From the NCBI GenBank assembly GCA_947479535.1, contig CANJZQ010000021.1:1-34740 (forward strand): 34,740 bases of DNA, in the 5' to 3' direction. A program made the position numbers and the translations under genes. Of the stretch, positions 1 through 13,526 are shown piece by piece. The notes below the pieces were generated by a model that did not search any database, was not told the DNA's origin, and saw nothing but the letters and a program-made list of their open reading frames with translations. The DNA is from Oligoflexales bacterium. GTDB lineage: Bacteria; Bdellovibrionota_B; Oligoflexia; Oligoflexales; RGVZ01. How positions within the stretch are numbered: position 1 is the stretch's first letter; each line of letters opens with the position of its first letter.

Positions 1-19
1 TAACAATGACAACGGGAAA

Positions 20-898
20 TTAATCCGCAGATGCTTCAGAAGATTTGCGGGAGGATCGTGATGGCCCTGATTTTGACTTTGACTTTGATACGTCTGATTT
101 TTTGATTGCCTTGGCCGAGCGAAGAAGCCCTGCAAGCTGGTTGAACTCGGAGGCAAGTTTATGGGACGGCTTGTAGAAAACAAGCGGGACACGGGCCGCG
201 TGACTTTCGCGCATGACCACCGACGGTGACAGGTAGGGCTTCAAAAGTGGGTAGCCAAGGCGGCTGATGGCCTCAATGGCTCCCTTGTGGTGATTCGCTT
301 GGGCTTGAAAGTGATTGATGATGATCCCTTCGATGGCCAGGGTTGGCCTGTGGTCCATGGCAACTTCCTTCACAATCTCACCCACCTGTTCCACGGCCGA
401 CGCGCTGAAGGCGTCGCAATCAAATGGCACGAGAACGCGGTCCGAGGCCATGAGGGCGCTCATACTATAGAAGTTCAGGGAGGGCGGCGTGTCGATGAAG
501 ACTGCGTCAAACTTTTGACTCTCGATCAGGCTGTCGAGTGCCTGGGACAGCTTGAATATCTTGTAACGGGCTTCCAGCTTGGGCTGGATCTCAGCCAGGC
601 GCGAGTCCGCCGGCAGGACCCAAAGGTTTGGGAAGTCGGAACGATACAGGCAGTCAGAAATGGGCTGACCGAAAATTTTAAGGGTGCTCAGGGTCGATTC
701 AAAAAAATCCGTCACCGTCTTTCCACCGACCGCCCCGTTGCAGAGCAAATAGTGACTGCTGTTGGCCTGGGCGTCCAGATCGACAACCAGAGTTTTCTTG
801 CCGGCGGCAGCAAAGGCGGCAGCCAGGTTGCAAGTGATGGAGGTCTTGCCGACACCGCCCTTTTGATTGAAGACAACGCGACGGATGCACTGTGTCAT
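20..898 (-). CDS. ParA/Soj-family ATPase
   Basis: A 292-residue ParA-type P-loop ATPase of the kind that partitions DNA or positions protein clusters by ATP-dependent dimer cycling on the nucleoid. The deviant Walker A KGGVGKT is at residues 13-19, the Walker A' strand VVDLDAQAN follows near residue 41, and the Walker B-like strand reads FIDTPPS. The N-terminal VFNQKGGVGKTS start and the later DCDAFSA stretch are typical of the family. The last ~25 residues are a Lys/Ser-rich tail, probably disordered or DNA-binding. An upstream in-frame start at 973 exists, but the ATG at 898 is preferred because GAGGA lies 8 nt before it and the protein then begins at the Walker A strand. Its partner (ParB or a cluster protein) is not in the window; only 19 nt lie downstream. 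Cargo cannot be told from sequence. Confidence 0.9.
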   Translation of the reverse strand: MTQCIRRVVFNQKGGVGKTSITCNLAAAFAAAGKKTLVVDLDAQANSSHYLLCNGAVGGKTVTDFFESTLSTLKIFGQPISDCLYRSDFPNLWVLPADSRLAEIQPKLEARYKIFKLSQALDSLIESQKFDAVFIDTPPSLNFYSMSALMASDRVLVPFDCDAFSASAVEQVGEIVKEVAMDHRPTLAIEGIIINHFQAQANHHKGAIEAISRLGYPLLKPYLSPSVVMRESHAARVPLVFYKPSHKLASEFNQLAGLLRSAKAIKKSDVSKSKSKSGPSRSSRKSSEASAD

Positions 899-975
899 GG
901 CTGGAATCCTCACTGGTCGTAGACGTTGGCAAAAGGTTACAATGCCGGCACAGACACGTAAAGGGGACCCCAAAA

Positions 976-2019
976 ATGATCACGACAAAAGCCTACGCCG
1001 CAAAAAATGCCACCTCGCAACTCGCTCCATTTTCATTGACGCGCCGGGAGGTCGGAGCCCACGACGTTTTGATTGAAATCGCTTATTGCGGCGTCTGTCA
1101 CTCTGACATCCATCAGGCGAGAGACGAATGGGGCGGCTCGATTTTCCCGATGGTCCCGGGGCACGAGATCGTCGGCAAAGTGACCAAGGTTGGCGAAAGC
1201 GTTTCGAAATTCAAGGTTGGGGATCTCGCCGGGGTGGGCTGTTTCGTCGATTCATGCCGGGTCTGCCCGAGCTGCAAAGACGGCGTCGAACAATATTGCG
1301 AGGGGAACAGCGTCATCACTTACAACGGCTTGGAAAAAGACCGCAAGACACCGACCTACGGCGGATACTCGAGCCACATTGTGGTCGATGAAAATTACAC
1401 ACTGAAAGTTCCCGCTAACTTGGAACTCTCTGCAGTGGCGCCACTTCTCTGCGCCGGGATCACTACGTTTTCACCATTGCGTCACTGGAAAATTGGCCCA
1501 GGCCACAAAGTCGGCGTCATGGGCCTTGGCGGGCTTGGACACATGGCGGTGAAACTCGCCGCATCGTTTGGTGCTGAAGTCACAGTGATCAGCACAACGA
1601 AATCAAAAGAGGCTGATGCGAAAAGGTTGGGAGCCAAAGGATTCATTGTGTCCGCCGATGAAGGCGCGATGAACGCGCACGGGAGGACCCTGGATTTCAT
1701 CATCGATACCGTTTCGGCACCCCACGATATCAACGCATTTTTGAATCTGCTGAAGCTTGACGGGACCTTGGTCATGGTTGGTGTCCCACCGGAGGCCGTG
1801 CCTGTTCAAGCCTTCAGCCTGATCACGAAACGCAGGCGCCTGGCCGGGTCCTTGATTGGCGGGATCAAGGAGACGCAGGAAATGCTGGATTACTGCGGTA
1901 AACACGGCATCACGTCTGACATTGAATTGATCCCCATCAAAGATATCAACGAGGCCTACGAGCGGATGATTGCAGGAAAAGTACGGTACCGGTTCGTGAT
2001 CGATATGAAGACCCTATGA
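976..2019 (+). CDS. Zinc-dependent NAD(P) alcohol dehydrogenase (CAD/YahK type)
   Basis: A 347-residue medium-chain dehydrogenase that should interconvert alcohols and aldehydes with NADP(H) or NAD(H). The catalytic zinc region is CGVCHSD (Cys41) and GHEIVG (His63-Glu64). The structural zinc cysteines are complete at residues 94, 97, 100 and 108. The Rossmann glycine motif GLGGLGH follows near residue 183. These features match the cinnamyl-alcohol-dehydrogenase-like branch (YahK, AdhC). The ATG at 976 has AAGGGG about 10 nt upstream; a longer reading from 892 would overlap parA and is not needed. The gene diverges from parA with 77 nt between starts. A TACAAT hexamer at 938-943 could be its -10, but no good -35 is seen. 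It ends 10 nt from the convergent CheA-like gene. Substrate unknown. Confidence 0.93.
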   Translation: MITTKAYAAKNATSQLAPFSLTRREVGAHDVLIEIAYCGVCHSDIHQARDEWGGSIFPMVPGHEIVGKVTKVGESVSKFKVGDLAGVGCFVDSCRVCPSCKDGVEQYCEGNSVITYNGLEKDRKTPTYGGYSSHIVVDENYTLKVPANLELSAVAPLLCAGITTFSPLRHWKIGPGHKVGVMGLGGLGHMAVKLAASFGAEVTVISTTKSKEADAKRLGAKGFIVSADEGAMNAHGRTLDFIIDTVSAPHDINAFLNLLKLDGTLVMVGVPPEAVPVQAFSLITKRRRLAGSLIGGIKETQEMLDYCGKHGITSDIELIPIKDINEAYERMIAGKVRYRFVIDMKTL

Positions 2020-2029
2020 GGTAGACGAA

Positions 2030-3280
2030 TCAGGCGGCGGGCTTCAGGGATTCGAGGTGAAACTTGCGCGGATCGATGACCATGATCACGCGGCCATCCG
2101 AATCGACTGCGCCGCCAACAACTTCGGGGCGGGTTGTCAGGGTGCCACCAAGAGGGCGCAGGGCCATATCGCGTTGCTCGATCAATTCGTCGACCATCAG
2201 ACCGAAACGCTGAGCTGACGAGTCAACAATCAGTGCATATCGCGAAGTTAAGGTGTGAGAAGTTTTTCCCAAAATATTGGTGAGGCGGAAGAGGGGCAGA
2301 CTGCTGGAACGGAAATTCAAAAACTCCTGCCCTCCGATGACTTGGATCCGGGCAGGATCGAGGCGCATGGTTTCGATAATGCCGTGAACCGGCAGGGCAT
2401 AGTTTTCTTCACCCGCCTTCACCACGATTCCCTTCATCGAGCGAAGGGAAGATGGAACTTCGCAAACCAGCGACAGGACGCTTCCAGAACCTTCAAAAAT
2501 CAAACCCTTAAGTAGAGCAAACTGATGGGCCAGCGCGTCAAGATTCAACCCTCGGGTCGACAGCGGAATTTCAGTACGCCCAACGACGCGGATCTGCCCC
2601 GATGCCTTGCGCCCCTCCATCAAAATCACCGGGAAAGGATCTCCCGCAGTGATGGCGGTCACGGCCAGGAACTGTGCTGTTGCGGCAAGAGCATCCACCA
2701 AACCCGCCAACTGCCCCTGGTCCATGTCAAATTCTGAAAAATCCGCAATCACCTCGTAACGCAGCCCGGCTTCAGTCGCATTTTCGGCGACGGCCTCCAG
2801 CAGCAGCCTGCGAAGATCCGACGATTGGTTTTGCGTCAAGATATCGACGACCCCGCGAACCCTGCCCACATCGTTAGCAAAGCGACTGGCCAGCCCGCGT
2901 AATTCCCGCAAAAGAGCACCATCTATTTCATTTTCTGGAATCAAATTGACCACCGATTGCAAACGCAATTGATCGGAATCGAGCAAATCAACGTGTCCGA
3001 CGAGCCCATCCAGCAAAGATGAGGTCACACTTTTGCCATCATCCGAACGAGAACCCCCGCCGAGCCACTCCCGCAACGCCCCAAAAAGATCGAGCGCCTC
3101 CACGACCAGGTGGCGCGTGGATTCGTCGCACGATTGTTGATCGACGGGTTTGTTTGAAATCGCAAAAAGTTGTCTCTGAAGGGCCGGAAGCACTTCATCG
3201 ACAAGCCGGTTCACTGCCCTGGCTCTCGATTTTTCTTTCGATGTTCCTGGCAATTTTTGCGTGGATTTAAGCATCGCCAT
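2030..3280 (-). CDS. CheA-like protein with degenerate ATPase region and C-terminal CheW domain
   Basis: A 416-residue protein whose C-terminus (about 282-405) is a clear CheW/CheA-P5 domain: GIVVKAGEENYALPV, an IIETMRL strand, PLFRL, then LMVDELIEQ and IMVIDP. The preceding GSGSVLSLVCEVPSSL corresponds to the end of a CheA HATPase domain. Residues ~110-280 resemble CheA dimerisation plus P4, but the N, G1 and G2 ATP-binding boxes cannot be found, and no Hpt phospho-histidine motif is visible in the first 110 residues. It therefore looks like a non-catalytic CheA relative that scaffolds receptors or CheW. ATG at 3280 chosen: it follows the stop of the STAS-like gene by 13 nt, with TGAGG about 11 nt upstream. 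A longer reading to 3586 would overlap that gene. Role inferred. Confidence 0.75.
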   Translation of the reverse strand: MAMLKSTQKLPGTSKEKSRARAVNRLVDEVLPALQRQLFAISNKPVDQQSCDESTRHLVVEALDLFGALREWLGGGSRSDDGKSVTSSLLDGLVGHVDLLDSDQLRLQSVVNLIPENEIDGALLRELRGLASRFANDVGRVRGVVDILTQNQSSDLRRLLLEAVAENATEAGLRYEVIADFSEFDMDQGQLAGLVDALAATAQFLAVTAITAGDPFPVILMEGRKASGQIRVVGRTEIPLSTRGLNLDALAHQFALLKGLIFEGSGSVLSLVCEVPSSLRSMKGIVVKAGEENYALPVHGIIETMRLDPARIQVIGGQEFLNFRSSSLPLFRLTNILGKTSHTLTSRYALIVDSSAQRFGLMVDELIEQRDMALRPLGGTLTTRPEVVGGAVDSDGRVIMVIDPRKFHLESLKPAA

Positions 3281-3293
3281 CCGGTTCAAAGCC

Positions 3294-3806
3294 TCAAGAA
3301 GCTTTTGACAAATTACCACTAACGAACATGAAATAGGCGTCCTCGAGTGCGTCAAAAACGAGTTTTTCCTTACAGTGATCGCACTGCATTTCCGGCGCGA
3401 TATTCTCGGAAATCTCTTTCGCATGGTCTTTTGCGACAATGAGACGGCTGGTTTCACCATGCTCGTCACACGCATACGGTGCATAGAAGGATTCGACGAC
3501 ACCGTTGCCGAGTGAGTCAGGAACCATGTTGATTTGATCAACCATGGTGACCGAGCAACGCTTGAAACAAAGTCTGCCAAGGGCACTCAAATCCCGGACT
3601 AAATAAACCCACTCTCTGATTCCAACAGAGTTGAAGTTGTTTACATTTTCGAGGATGAAATTGATTTGCTTTGCACCAACGCGCGGAACGTCCTTATGAC
3701 GAAAGTTTTCGTCGACATCCCCTTCGAACGTATACGTAACCGAATCGATCGCCTTTGAGATGGTGATCTTCAGCGCACCAAAATTAATCGTATCTGATTC
3801 ACTCAC
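3294..3806 (-). CDS. STAS-like protein with C-terminal Cys/His zinc-ribbon-like segment
   Basis: A 170-residue protein. Residues ~5-105 resemble a STAS/anti-anti-sigma fold: a strand-rich start, a helix after NFNSVGIREWVYLVRDL (the region that carries the phosphorylatable Ser in SpoIIAA-like proteins), then SVTMVDQINMV. The C-terminal third holds CDEHGE and CDHC, a possible Cys/His metal site. The start is GTG at 3806, because a perfect GGAGG lies 9 nt upstream; the longer TTG reading from 3842 is unsupported. It is the first gene of a two-gene unit with the CheA-like protein (13-nt gap), which suggests that the two products work together. Exact function unknown; STAS assignment is by pattern only. 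Confidence 0.7.
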   Translation of the reverse strand: MSESDTINFGALKITISKAIDSVTYTFEGDVDENFRHKDVPRVGAKQINFILENVNNFNSVGIREWVYLVRDLSALGRLCFKRCSVTMVDQINMVPDSLGNGVVESFYAPYACDEHGETSRLIVAKDHAKEISENIAPEMQCDHCKEKLVFDALEDAYFMFVSGNLSKAS

Positions 3807-3872
3807 GGCCGCCGACCTCCGAACGGGATGGGTTTTCACCAACTCAGGCGATTCCCTTTGATCTTCGGCGAT

Positions 3873-7876
<4,004 letters not shown>

Positions 7877-7890
7877 GTTGGAAATCGCTG

Positions 7891-7938
7891 CGCACACCAC
7901 CATTCTGAAATGGAATCCAGAAGGTGGTGTGCGTTTTT
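7891..7938 (+). terminator. Strong intrinsic terminator between pepA and ppa
   Basis: Left arm 7891-7907 and right arm 7918-7933 pair over 16 bp with a single bulged A at 7902 and a 10-nt loop, followed by five T at 7934-7938. It lies 14 nt after the pepA stop and only 19 nt before the ppa start codon. Confidence 0.75.
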
Positions 7939-7957
7939 GCGAAACAGGAATGACGCA

Positions 7958-8494
7958 ATGAATCCATGGCATGACGTTTCGATCGGCGAAGGCACTCCCA
8001 ATCTCGTTCAAGCGGTGATTGAGGTCCCCAAGGGATCGAAGATCAAGTACGAACTGGACAAGGACTCAGGAATGATCAAAGTGGATCGAATCCTGTTCAG
8101 CAGCGTTCATTATCCTGCCAATTACGGATTCATTCCGCAGACCTATTGCGACGACAAAGATCCCCTCGACATCCTGGTTCTTGGCCAGGAAACCGTCGTT
8201 CCCCTTTGCATCATGTTGGCAAAACCGATTGGCGTTATGCGCATGATGGACCAGGGTGAGGGCGACGACAAAATCATCGCCGTCCATGCGCATGATCCCG
8301 AGTATAACCACTACAATTCCATCAGCGAGCTGCCGCCACACCGGATCAAGGAAATCCGCCGTTTCTTTGAGGATTACAAGACCCTTGAGGGCAAAAAGGT
8401 CGTGGTGGAAGATTTTGCGGACCGCGCAGCCGCACTAAAAATCATCGCCGAGTCCATCGCACTCTACGCTAAAGAGTTTCCTTCAGAAACCTGA
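7958..8494 (+). CDS. ppa: Inorganic pyrophosphatase, family I
   Basis: A 178-residue soluble family I pyrophosphatase that hydrolyses PPi from nucleotide and aminoacyl-tRNA synthesis. The signature [12 protein letters not shown] carries the metal-binding aspartates (Asp66, Asp68, Asp71); a second acidic cluster GEGDDKI (Asp103-104) supplies the next metal ligand. Early conserved features are [14 protein letters not shown] and YPANYGFIP. The length is typical. The ATG at 7958 has AGGA 8 nt upstream. The terminator of pepA ends 19 nt before this start, so its promoter must overlap or precede that hairpin. Its last 31 nt overlap the convergent purine nucleoside phosphorylase gene. Confidence 0.97.
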   Translation: MNPWHDVSIGEGTPNLVQAVIEVPKGSKIKYELDKDSGMIKVDRILFSSVHYPANYGFIPQTYCDDKDPLDILVLGQETVVPLCIMLAKPIGVMRMMDQGEGDDKIIAVHAHDPEYNHYNSISELPPHRIKEIRRFFEDYKTLEGKKVVVEDFADRAAALKIIAESIALYAKEFPSET

Positions 8495-9320
8495 TGGCTG
8501 GCAGCCAAAGCGGCACTCAAAACGGAATTTATTTTTCCAGCCATCTTCCTGCCGGCATCGAGCACCTCCGCGTGGCTTGTGGCCCCGAAACCGGAGGCGC
8601 TTTGATTGGCGTCAACGCCAAGTCCACCTGACATGTTGGTCACTAAAGACAGACCAAAAACTTTCATGCCAAGGGTTCTCGCAGCGATACTTTCCTGAAC
8701 CGTGCTCATGCCAACAACGTTTGCACCATGGAGAGCGAGCATCCGGGCCTCCGCAGGAGTCTCATAGCTGGGCCCGACAACACCGGCATAAATCCCCTCC
8801 GCAATGCCTGTCGCGGCGACGACCTGTTTGCGCCAGTCGCGGTCATAGGCATTGGTCATGTCAGTGAACTTTGCTGGAACGCCAGGAGTTGTTGCCTCGC
8901 AATTCTGTCCGGTGAGATTGATCTGATCGCTGATGGCAACCAAACTGCCCGGCGGGTAACGCAAGTCAACGCTGCCCGCCGCATTGGTCAAGATCAAGGC
9001 CCGGCACCCAAGCTGGTGAGCCAGACGGGTCGCAAAGACCACGTCATTGGCACTGTAGCCCTCGTAAAGATGAACCCGACCCGTGGCGATCAGCACAGAC
9101 TTCTGATTGTGAGTTCCGAAAATCAGATCGTCCCCGTGTCCGGCAACGGCAGGGGAAGGAAAATGGGGAATGGCAGTCATTTTGATTCTAACCGGATTTT
9201 CGAGGTCGGGCAGGGCCTCGCGAAATCCGCTGCCCGCAACCAGAAAAACATCCACCGATTCCGCATTGATATGCGTGGCCAGAATCTTTGCTGCCAGATC
9301 GAGTTTTAACTGATCGGACA

Positions 9321-9321
<1 letters not shown>
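8464..9321 (-). CDS. Purine nucleoside phosphorylase (PNP/MTAP family)
   Basis: A 285-residue phosphorylase that cleaves purine nucleosides with phosphate to base plus ribose-1-phosphate in purine salvage. Family motifs are VAGSGF near the start (phosphate loop), HLYEGY, TNAAGS, then [13 protein letters not shown] (the Glu of the active site) and [15 protein letters not shown], with LVTNMSGG supplying the base-contacting Asn. This matches the trimeric, mammalian-like class (PunA/DeoD2) rather than the hexameric E. coli DeoD. The ATG at 9321 shares one base with the hemB stop (TAATG) with AAGG 9 nt upstream inside hemB, so the two are coupled. Its 3' end overlaps ppa. Confidence 0.93.
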
Positions 9322-10397
<1,076 letters not shown>

Positions 10398-10458
10398 TTC
10401 CAGGAAGCCTTGTCCAAATCAACCCTGCAGCCCATTCATCCACGGGATTTCCACAGGC

Positions 10459-11010
10459 ATGAAGGCACCACAAAAATCAACGCAGTCCTCTGATTTTCCA
10501 GTGATTATTGGGATTGACCCCGGATCTCGCGTGGTTGGCTTTGCAATCCTGCGCAGCAAGATCGCACGGCCGCGAATGCCAAGGGACTTTGAAGTAGCCG
10601 ACGCCGGCGTGATCAAGACCAACGTTGACCTGTCCATTCCAGAGCGCCTTGGACACATTCATGATGCGGTCCATAGCCTCACCGGAGAACTTTCTCCAAC
10701 ACATTGCGCCATTGAAAAGGCCTTTTACGGGGTGAATGCATCGTCGGCCCTCAAACTTGGCGAGGCACGCGGCGCCATTGTGTCGGCTGTCAGACGCCAT
10801 GGCCTTTCGGTTTTTGAAATCACCCCTGCCGAAGTTAAACGAACCATCGCCTGTGCGGGGGCTGCTTCGAAAGAAGATGTCTGTCGCGCCATCACTGCAC
10901 TACTTGGATTCGACCGCGGCAAATTGCCATTTGATGCAACCGATGCTGTGGCCATCGCCCTCGCGTGCGGCCTTAACTTGATCTATACCCCGTCGGTATC
11001 AAAAAAATGA
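10459..11010 (+). CDS. ruvC: Holliday junction endonuclease RuvC
   Basis: A 183-residue RuvC resolvase that cuts Holliday junctions as a dimer with RuvAB. The four acidic catalytic residues are visible: Asp20 in GIDPGSR, Glu86 in AIEKAFYG, and Asp159/Asp162 in FDATDAVAIAL. The ITPAEVKRTI helix is also typical. The N-terminus is about 13 residues longer than in E. coli; the ATG at 10459 has only a weak ribosome site, so a slightly different start cannot be excluded. The stop overlaps the ATG of the MFS gene by four nt (ATGA). ruvA and ruvB are not in the window. Confidence 0.95.
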   Translation: MKAPQKSTQSSDFPVIIGIDPGSRVVGFAILRSKIARPRMPRDFEVADAGVIKTNVDLSIPERLGHIHDAVHSLTGELSPTHCAIEKAFYGVNASSALKLGEARGAIVSAVRRHGLSVFEITPAEVKRTIACAGAASKEDVCRAITALLGFDRGKLPFDATDAVAIALACGLNLIYTPSVSKK

Positions 11011-12275
11011 TCCAGCGACGCAGGGCCCTCCTCACGTCAGCCTTTCTTCTGATGCTCGCCGCGGCATTTATCGACAACCTTCGCGGCAGTCTAATTCCGT
11101 TGCTTCACGATCACCTGGAACTTGACTTCGCCCTTGCTGGTGCGATGCTGCTCACAGTGGCAGGGATCTCCGGCGGCCTTTTCAACTCACAACTCCTAAA
11201 CATTGAACGACGAACTGGCGTGCGTGGCCTGATTGTTTTTTCGGTCGGCTTGACGGTAATCATGGCCATCCTGGCGACTCAAGTTAGAGGGCCATTAACC
11301 CTGGGTATGATGGCCATATTCCTGGGCGGCGCCATCACTTCCATGGGAACCATTTCCAACCTTCTGCTGCTCATGGCCAGCGAAGGAAAAATCCCATCGT
11401 CCGACGAAGCCAGCCACCCCAACCCTCTGAATAGTTTGGACATCAGGTCTGCCCGTCGAGCCAAGATGATGGCCGGGCTGCACTTGATGTACGGCCTCGG
11501 ATCTTTGGTGGCCCCTGCCGTTGCGACCATCTCCGTCGGCCGAGGTTGGCCTTGGCCATCGATGTTCATCCTCCCTCTGGCGATGCTCGTCCCCGTCATG
11601 ATCATGACTTTGCCAATGGATGAAAAACATTCGGGCACCTCGCCGGGAATGAAACCCCCGGGACTTCCACTAGAGAAAAAAACGCATGGAATTTGGCACA
11701 ATGTTTCGAGCGGTGAATGGTTTGTCGTGGCTATATTTCTTGCCTATGTGACAGGCGAGGTTCTCACTTCGATGTGGATGCCGGCTTTTCTGATCGCGCA
11801 TTTCGGTCTCAGCTATGAAAATGCGAACCAGAAGGCGGCGGGATTTTTCATGGTATTTTCTTTGGCCAGGCTTGGCGTTTTGATTCTGATGCGGGATAAA
11901 TTCCATAAACCATTTATCTACGTTCCCCTTTTTGCTGCTGCCACTGCCATGATCGCAGCGACCATAATTTCACAACCGGGGCAGGCCGACTCTGCATTAG
12001 TCTTTTTGTTTCCTGCAGCAGGGATGATCGGTCCATTTTTCCCGATGATGTTGGCCCGGGTTTGCACCATTTATAACAAATCATGGCAACGCCTGACGGT
12101 GATCATCCTGACCACCATGCAAGTCGCCCTGGCCCTGTCGCATTTGATTTTAGGGGCCGTGTTTGATCATCTCGGAGCGCAACGGGCGTACCTGATTCCA
12201 CCGTTTTTACTTTTAATTGCCGGGGTTGGTGCGTTGGTTTTTTTAAGAAAGGATCCTTCGCTACGCTCAGGATGA
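11007..12275 (+). CDS. Major facilitator superfamily transporter
   Basis: A 422-residue polytopic membrane protein with about 11-12 hydrophobic segments in two halves, separated by a hydrophilic loop around residues 200-235, the usual MFS plan. The first segment is AFLLMLAAAFIDNLRGSLIPLL. A second loop (near residues 130-150) is unusually long for the 4-5 connection and rich in Ser, Asp and Asn. Substrate cannot be inferred. Its start overlaps the ruvC stop, so translation is coupled. The last residues, KDPSLRSG, and the stop codon are encoded by the first unit of the downstream repeat array, suggesting that repeat insertion replaced the original C-terminus. Confidence 0.85.
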   Translation: MIQRRRALLTSAFLLMLAAAFIDNLRGSLIPLLHDHLELDFALAGAMLLTVAGISGGLFNSQLLNIERRTGVRGLIVFSVGLTVIMAILATQVRGPLTLGMMAIFLGGAITSMGTISNLLLLMASEGKIPSSDEASHPNPLNSLDIRSARRAKMMAGLHLMYGLGSLVAPAVATISVGRGWPWPSMFILPLAMLVPVMIMTLPMDEKHSGTSPGMKPPGLPLEKKTHGIWHNVSSGEWFVVAIFLAYVTGEVLTSMWMPAFLIAHFGLSYENANQKAAGFFMVFSLARLGVLILMRDKFHKPFIYVPLFAAATAMIAATIISQPGQADSALVFLFPAAGMIGPFFPMMLARVCTIYNKSWQRLTVIILTTMQVALALSHLILGAVFDHLGAQRAYLIPPFLLLIAGVGALVFLRKDPSLRSG

Positions 12276-12360
12276 CGGGACTAGGCTCAGGATGACGGGA
12301 CTAGGCTCAGGATGACGGGACTAGGATCAGGATGACGGTACTACGCTCAGAATGACGAGA
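12251..12360. repeat. Tandem 20-bp repeat array (five units) with GGATCCTTCG leader
   Basis: Five consecutive 20-bp units at 12261, 12281, 12301, 12321 and 12341 share the pattern CTAGGCTCAGGATGACGGGA; units 2 and 3 are identical and the others differ at one to four positions. The preceding GGATCCTTCG plus unit 1 matches the right arm of the element at 33042-33071 with one difference in about 30 bp. The array carries the stop codon of the MFS gene (12273-12275) and, on the other strand, the last residues and stop of the HAD gene (12347). Confidence 0.9.
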
Positions 12361-13351
12361 CTGCGAAATCGCGTTTCTTGCGTCCAACTCCCTGGCAGAT
12401 GAGGCGTGTCTCGTCGCGTTGAAAGGAAACCTCGGACTCGTCGAAAAGTTCGCGTCCTTTCAACCGCAAATCTTTTGCTGCGCCGCCCAAGTACCGATCG
12501 AGAGCATGACGCGTCGAAAAAATATATTCGCAGTGGACTACCAGTGGACTAATCTGGAATGCGCGAAACTCCGAGCAACCGGTGATTTTAAGCAGGTCCG
12601 CACCGTGCTCGTAGCGCATCCAATGCAGAAATTGACGAACGATGTTTTCATCGGAACAAGTTGCCATGACGCGGTACCGCCATGGTCCATCCTTCGCCAC
12701 CTGTAAACGGGAAGCGAGATCGAACAAGTCGGACACCACCAGATCAGGCGACGCTATTTCAGCCTCGCGGGCGGATCCGCCCCCAGGTCGCGGAATGAAA
12801 CAGGTTTGGATTCCCCTTTGCCGACAAGGCTCAAGGTCAAAAAAAGCGAAAGAACTGACGTGAAGCCATTGCGATTTTTCCAGCCCAAGAACTTTTTGGA
12901 CATGATGCAGTGCAAAATCCCAAGCCGTGCTGTGGGGCTTCCACGACTTCATTTGATCCACCGTCAGGCAAAGGTCCCAAGGGAAGTTCAAGGTTCGCTG
13001 AACATCGTGCTGATGGACCATGTCTGAGTTTGAGATACACCCGACTTGGGCAAGAAGCCGCAAATCAAGCAAAGCCCGCACGTCGGGAAAGGCAGGGGCG
13101 GCGCCAAATTCTGCAGAAAAACGGTCTAATTCGGCTGCATTGATCGCAGGATTTATTTCGAAGCCGACTGCCTTCAAGTGCGATGCATAAGATAGCGAGC
13201 CCGATCCAGCTTGGTTCTGAAGTGTTTCTGAGACCCGGGAAAATTGCAGGAACTTCCCAGGAAAATAAGACTCCACGGGGGCGCGCCAATCCAACAACGT
13301 CCCGAAAACGTCAAATGTGATGAGGCGGATGCCGGAAAGGGAAATGGTCAC
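12347..13351 (-). CDS. HAD hydrolase (L-2-haloacid dehalogenase-like) fused to a DUF4286-like domain
   Basis: A 334-residue protein. Residues ~8-215 form a HAD domain: motif I FDVFGTLLD (nucleophile Asp14; the second Asp is replaced by Phe, as by Tyr in L-2-haloacid dehalogenases), motif II ISNSD (Ser107), motif III SWKP (Lys138), and HVSSFAFFD (Asp172) in the place of the dehalogenase SSNAWD. Residues ~225-315 form a separate domain with FLHWMRYEHGADLL, TGC and a late RYL...LRLKG...F pattern, which resembles the small DUF4286 ferredoxin-like family. Start is GTG at 13351 with GGAGG 10 nt upstream. The final VSSF and stop lie in the repeat array. Substrate unknown. Confidence 0.82.
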   Translation of the reverse strand: MTISLSGIRLITFDVFGTLLDWRAPVESYFPGKFLQFSRVSETLQNQAGSGSLSYASHLKAVGFEINPAINAAELDRFSAEFGAAPAFPDVRALLDLRLLAQVGCISNSDMVHQHDVQRTLNFPWDLCLTVDQMKSWKPHSTAWDFALHHVQKVLGLEKSQWLHVSSFAFFDLEPCRQRGIQTCFIPRPGGGSAREAEIASPDLVVSDLFDLASRLQVAKDGPWRYRVMATCSDENIVRQFLHWMRYEHGADLLKITGCSEFRAFQISPLVVHCEYIFSTRHALDRYLGGAAKDLRLKGRELFDESEVSFQRDETRLICQGVGRKKRDFAVSSF

Positions 13352-13526
13352 AAAAAGGGGTCCTCCGCCGGGGAATAATCTGTGAAAGCTACGAGGTGCA
13401 AATCTTTAAAATCATAGAAAACAAAGTCACACGTCTATTCCCGCATGTTGCATTATCAAGAGTGACAGACTAACAAAGTATTATCGGGCCGGGTATTCGT
13501 TTTGAGATATTTGGGGTTCAACTGAG

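Noticed and set aside
287-922. 211-aa open frame opposite parA
   Set aside because: Antisense shadow of a well-supported ATPase gene; no family features or ribosome site.
12261-12360. Possible CRISPR array
   Set aside because: The 20-bp units are directly contiguous without spacers, so it is a tandem repeat.
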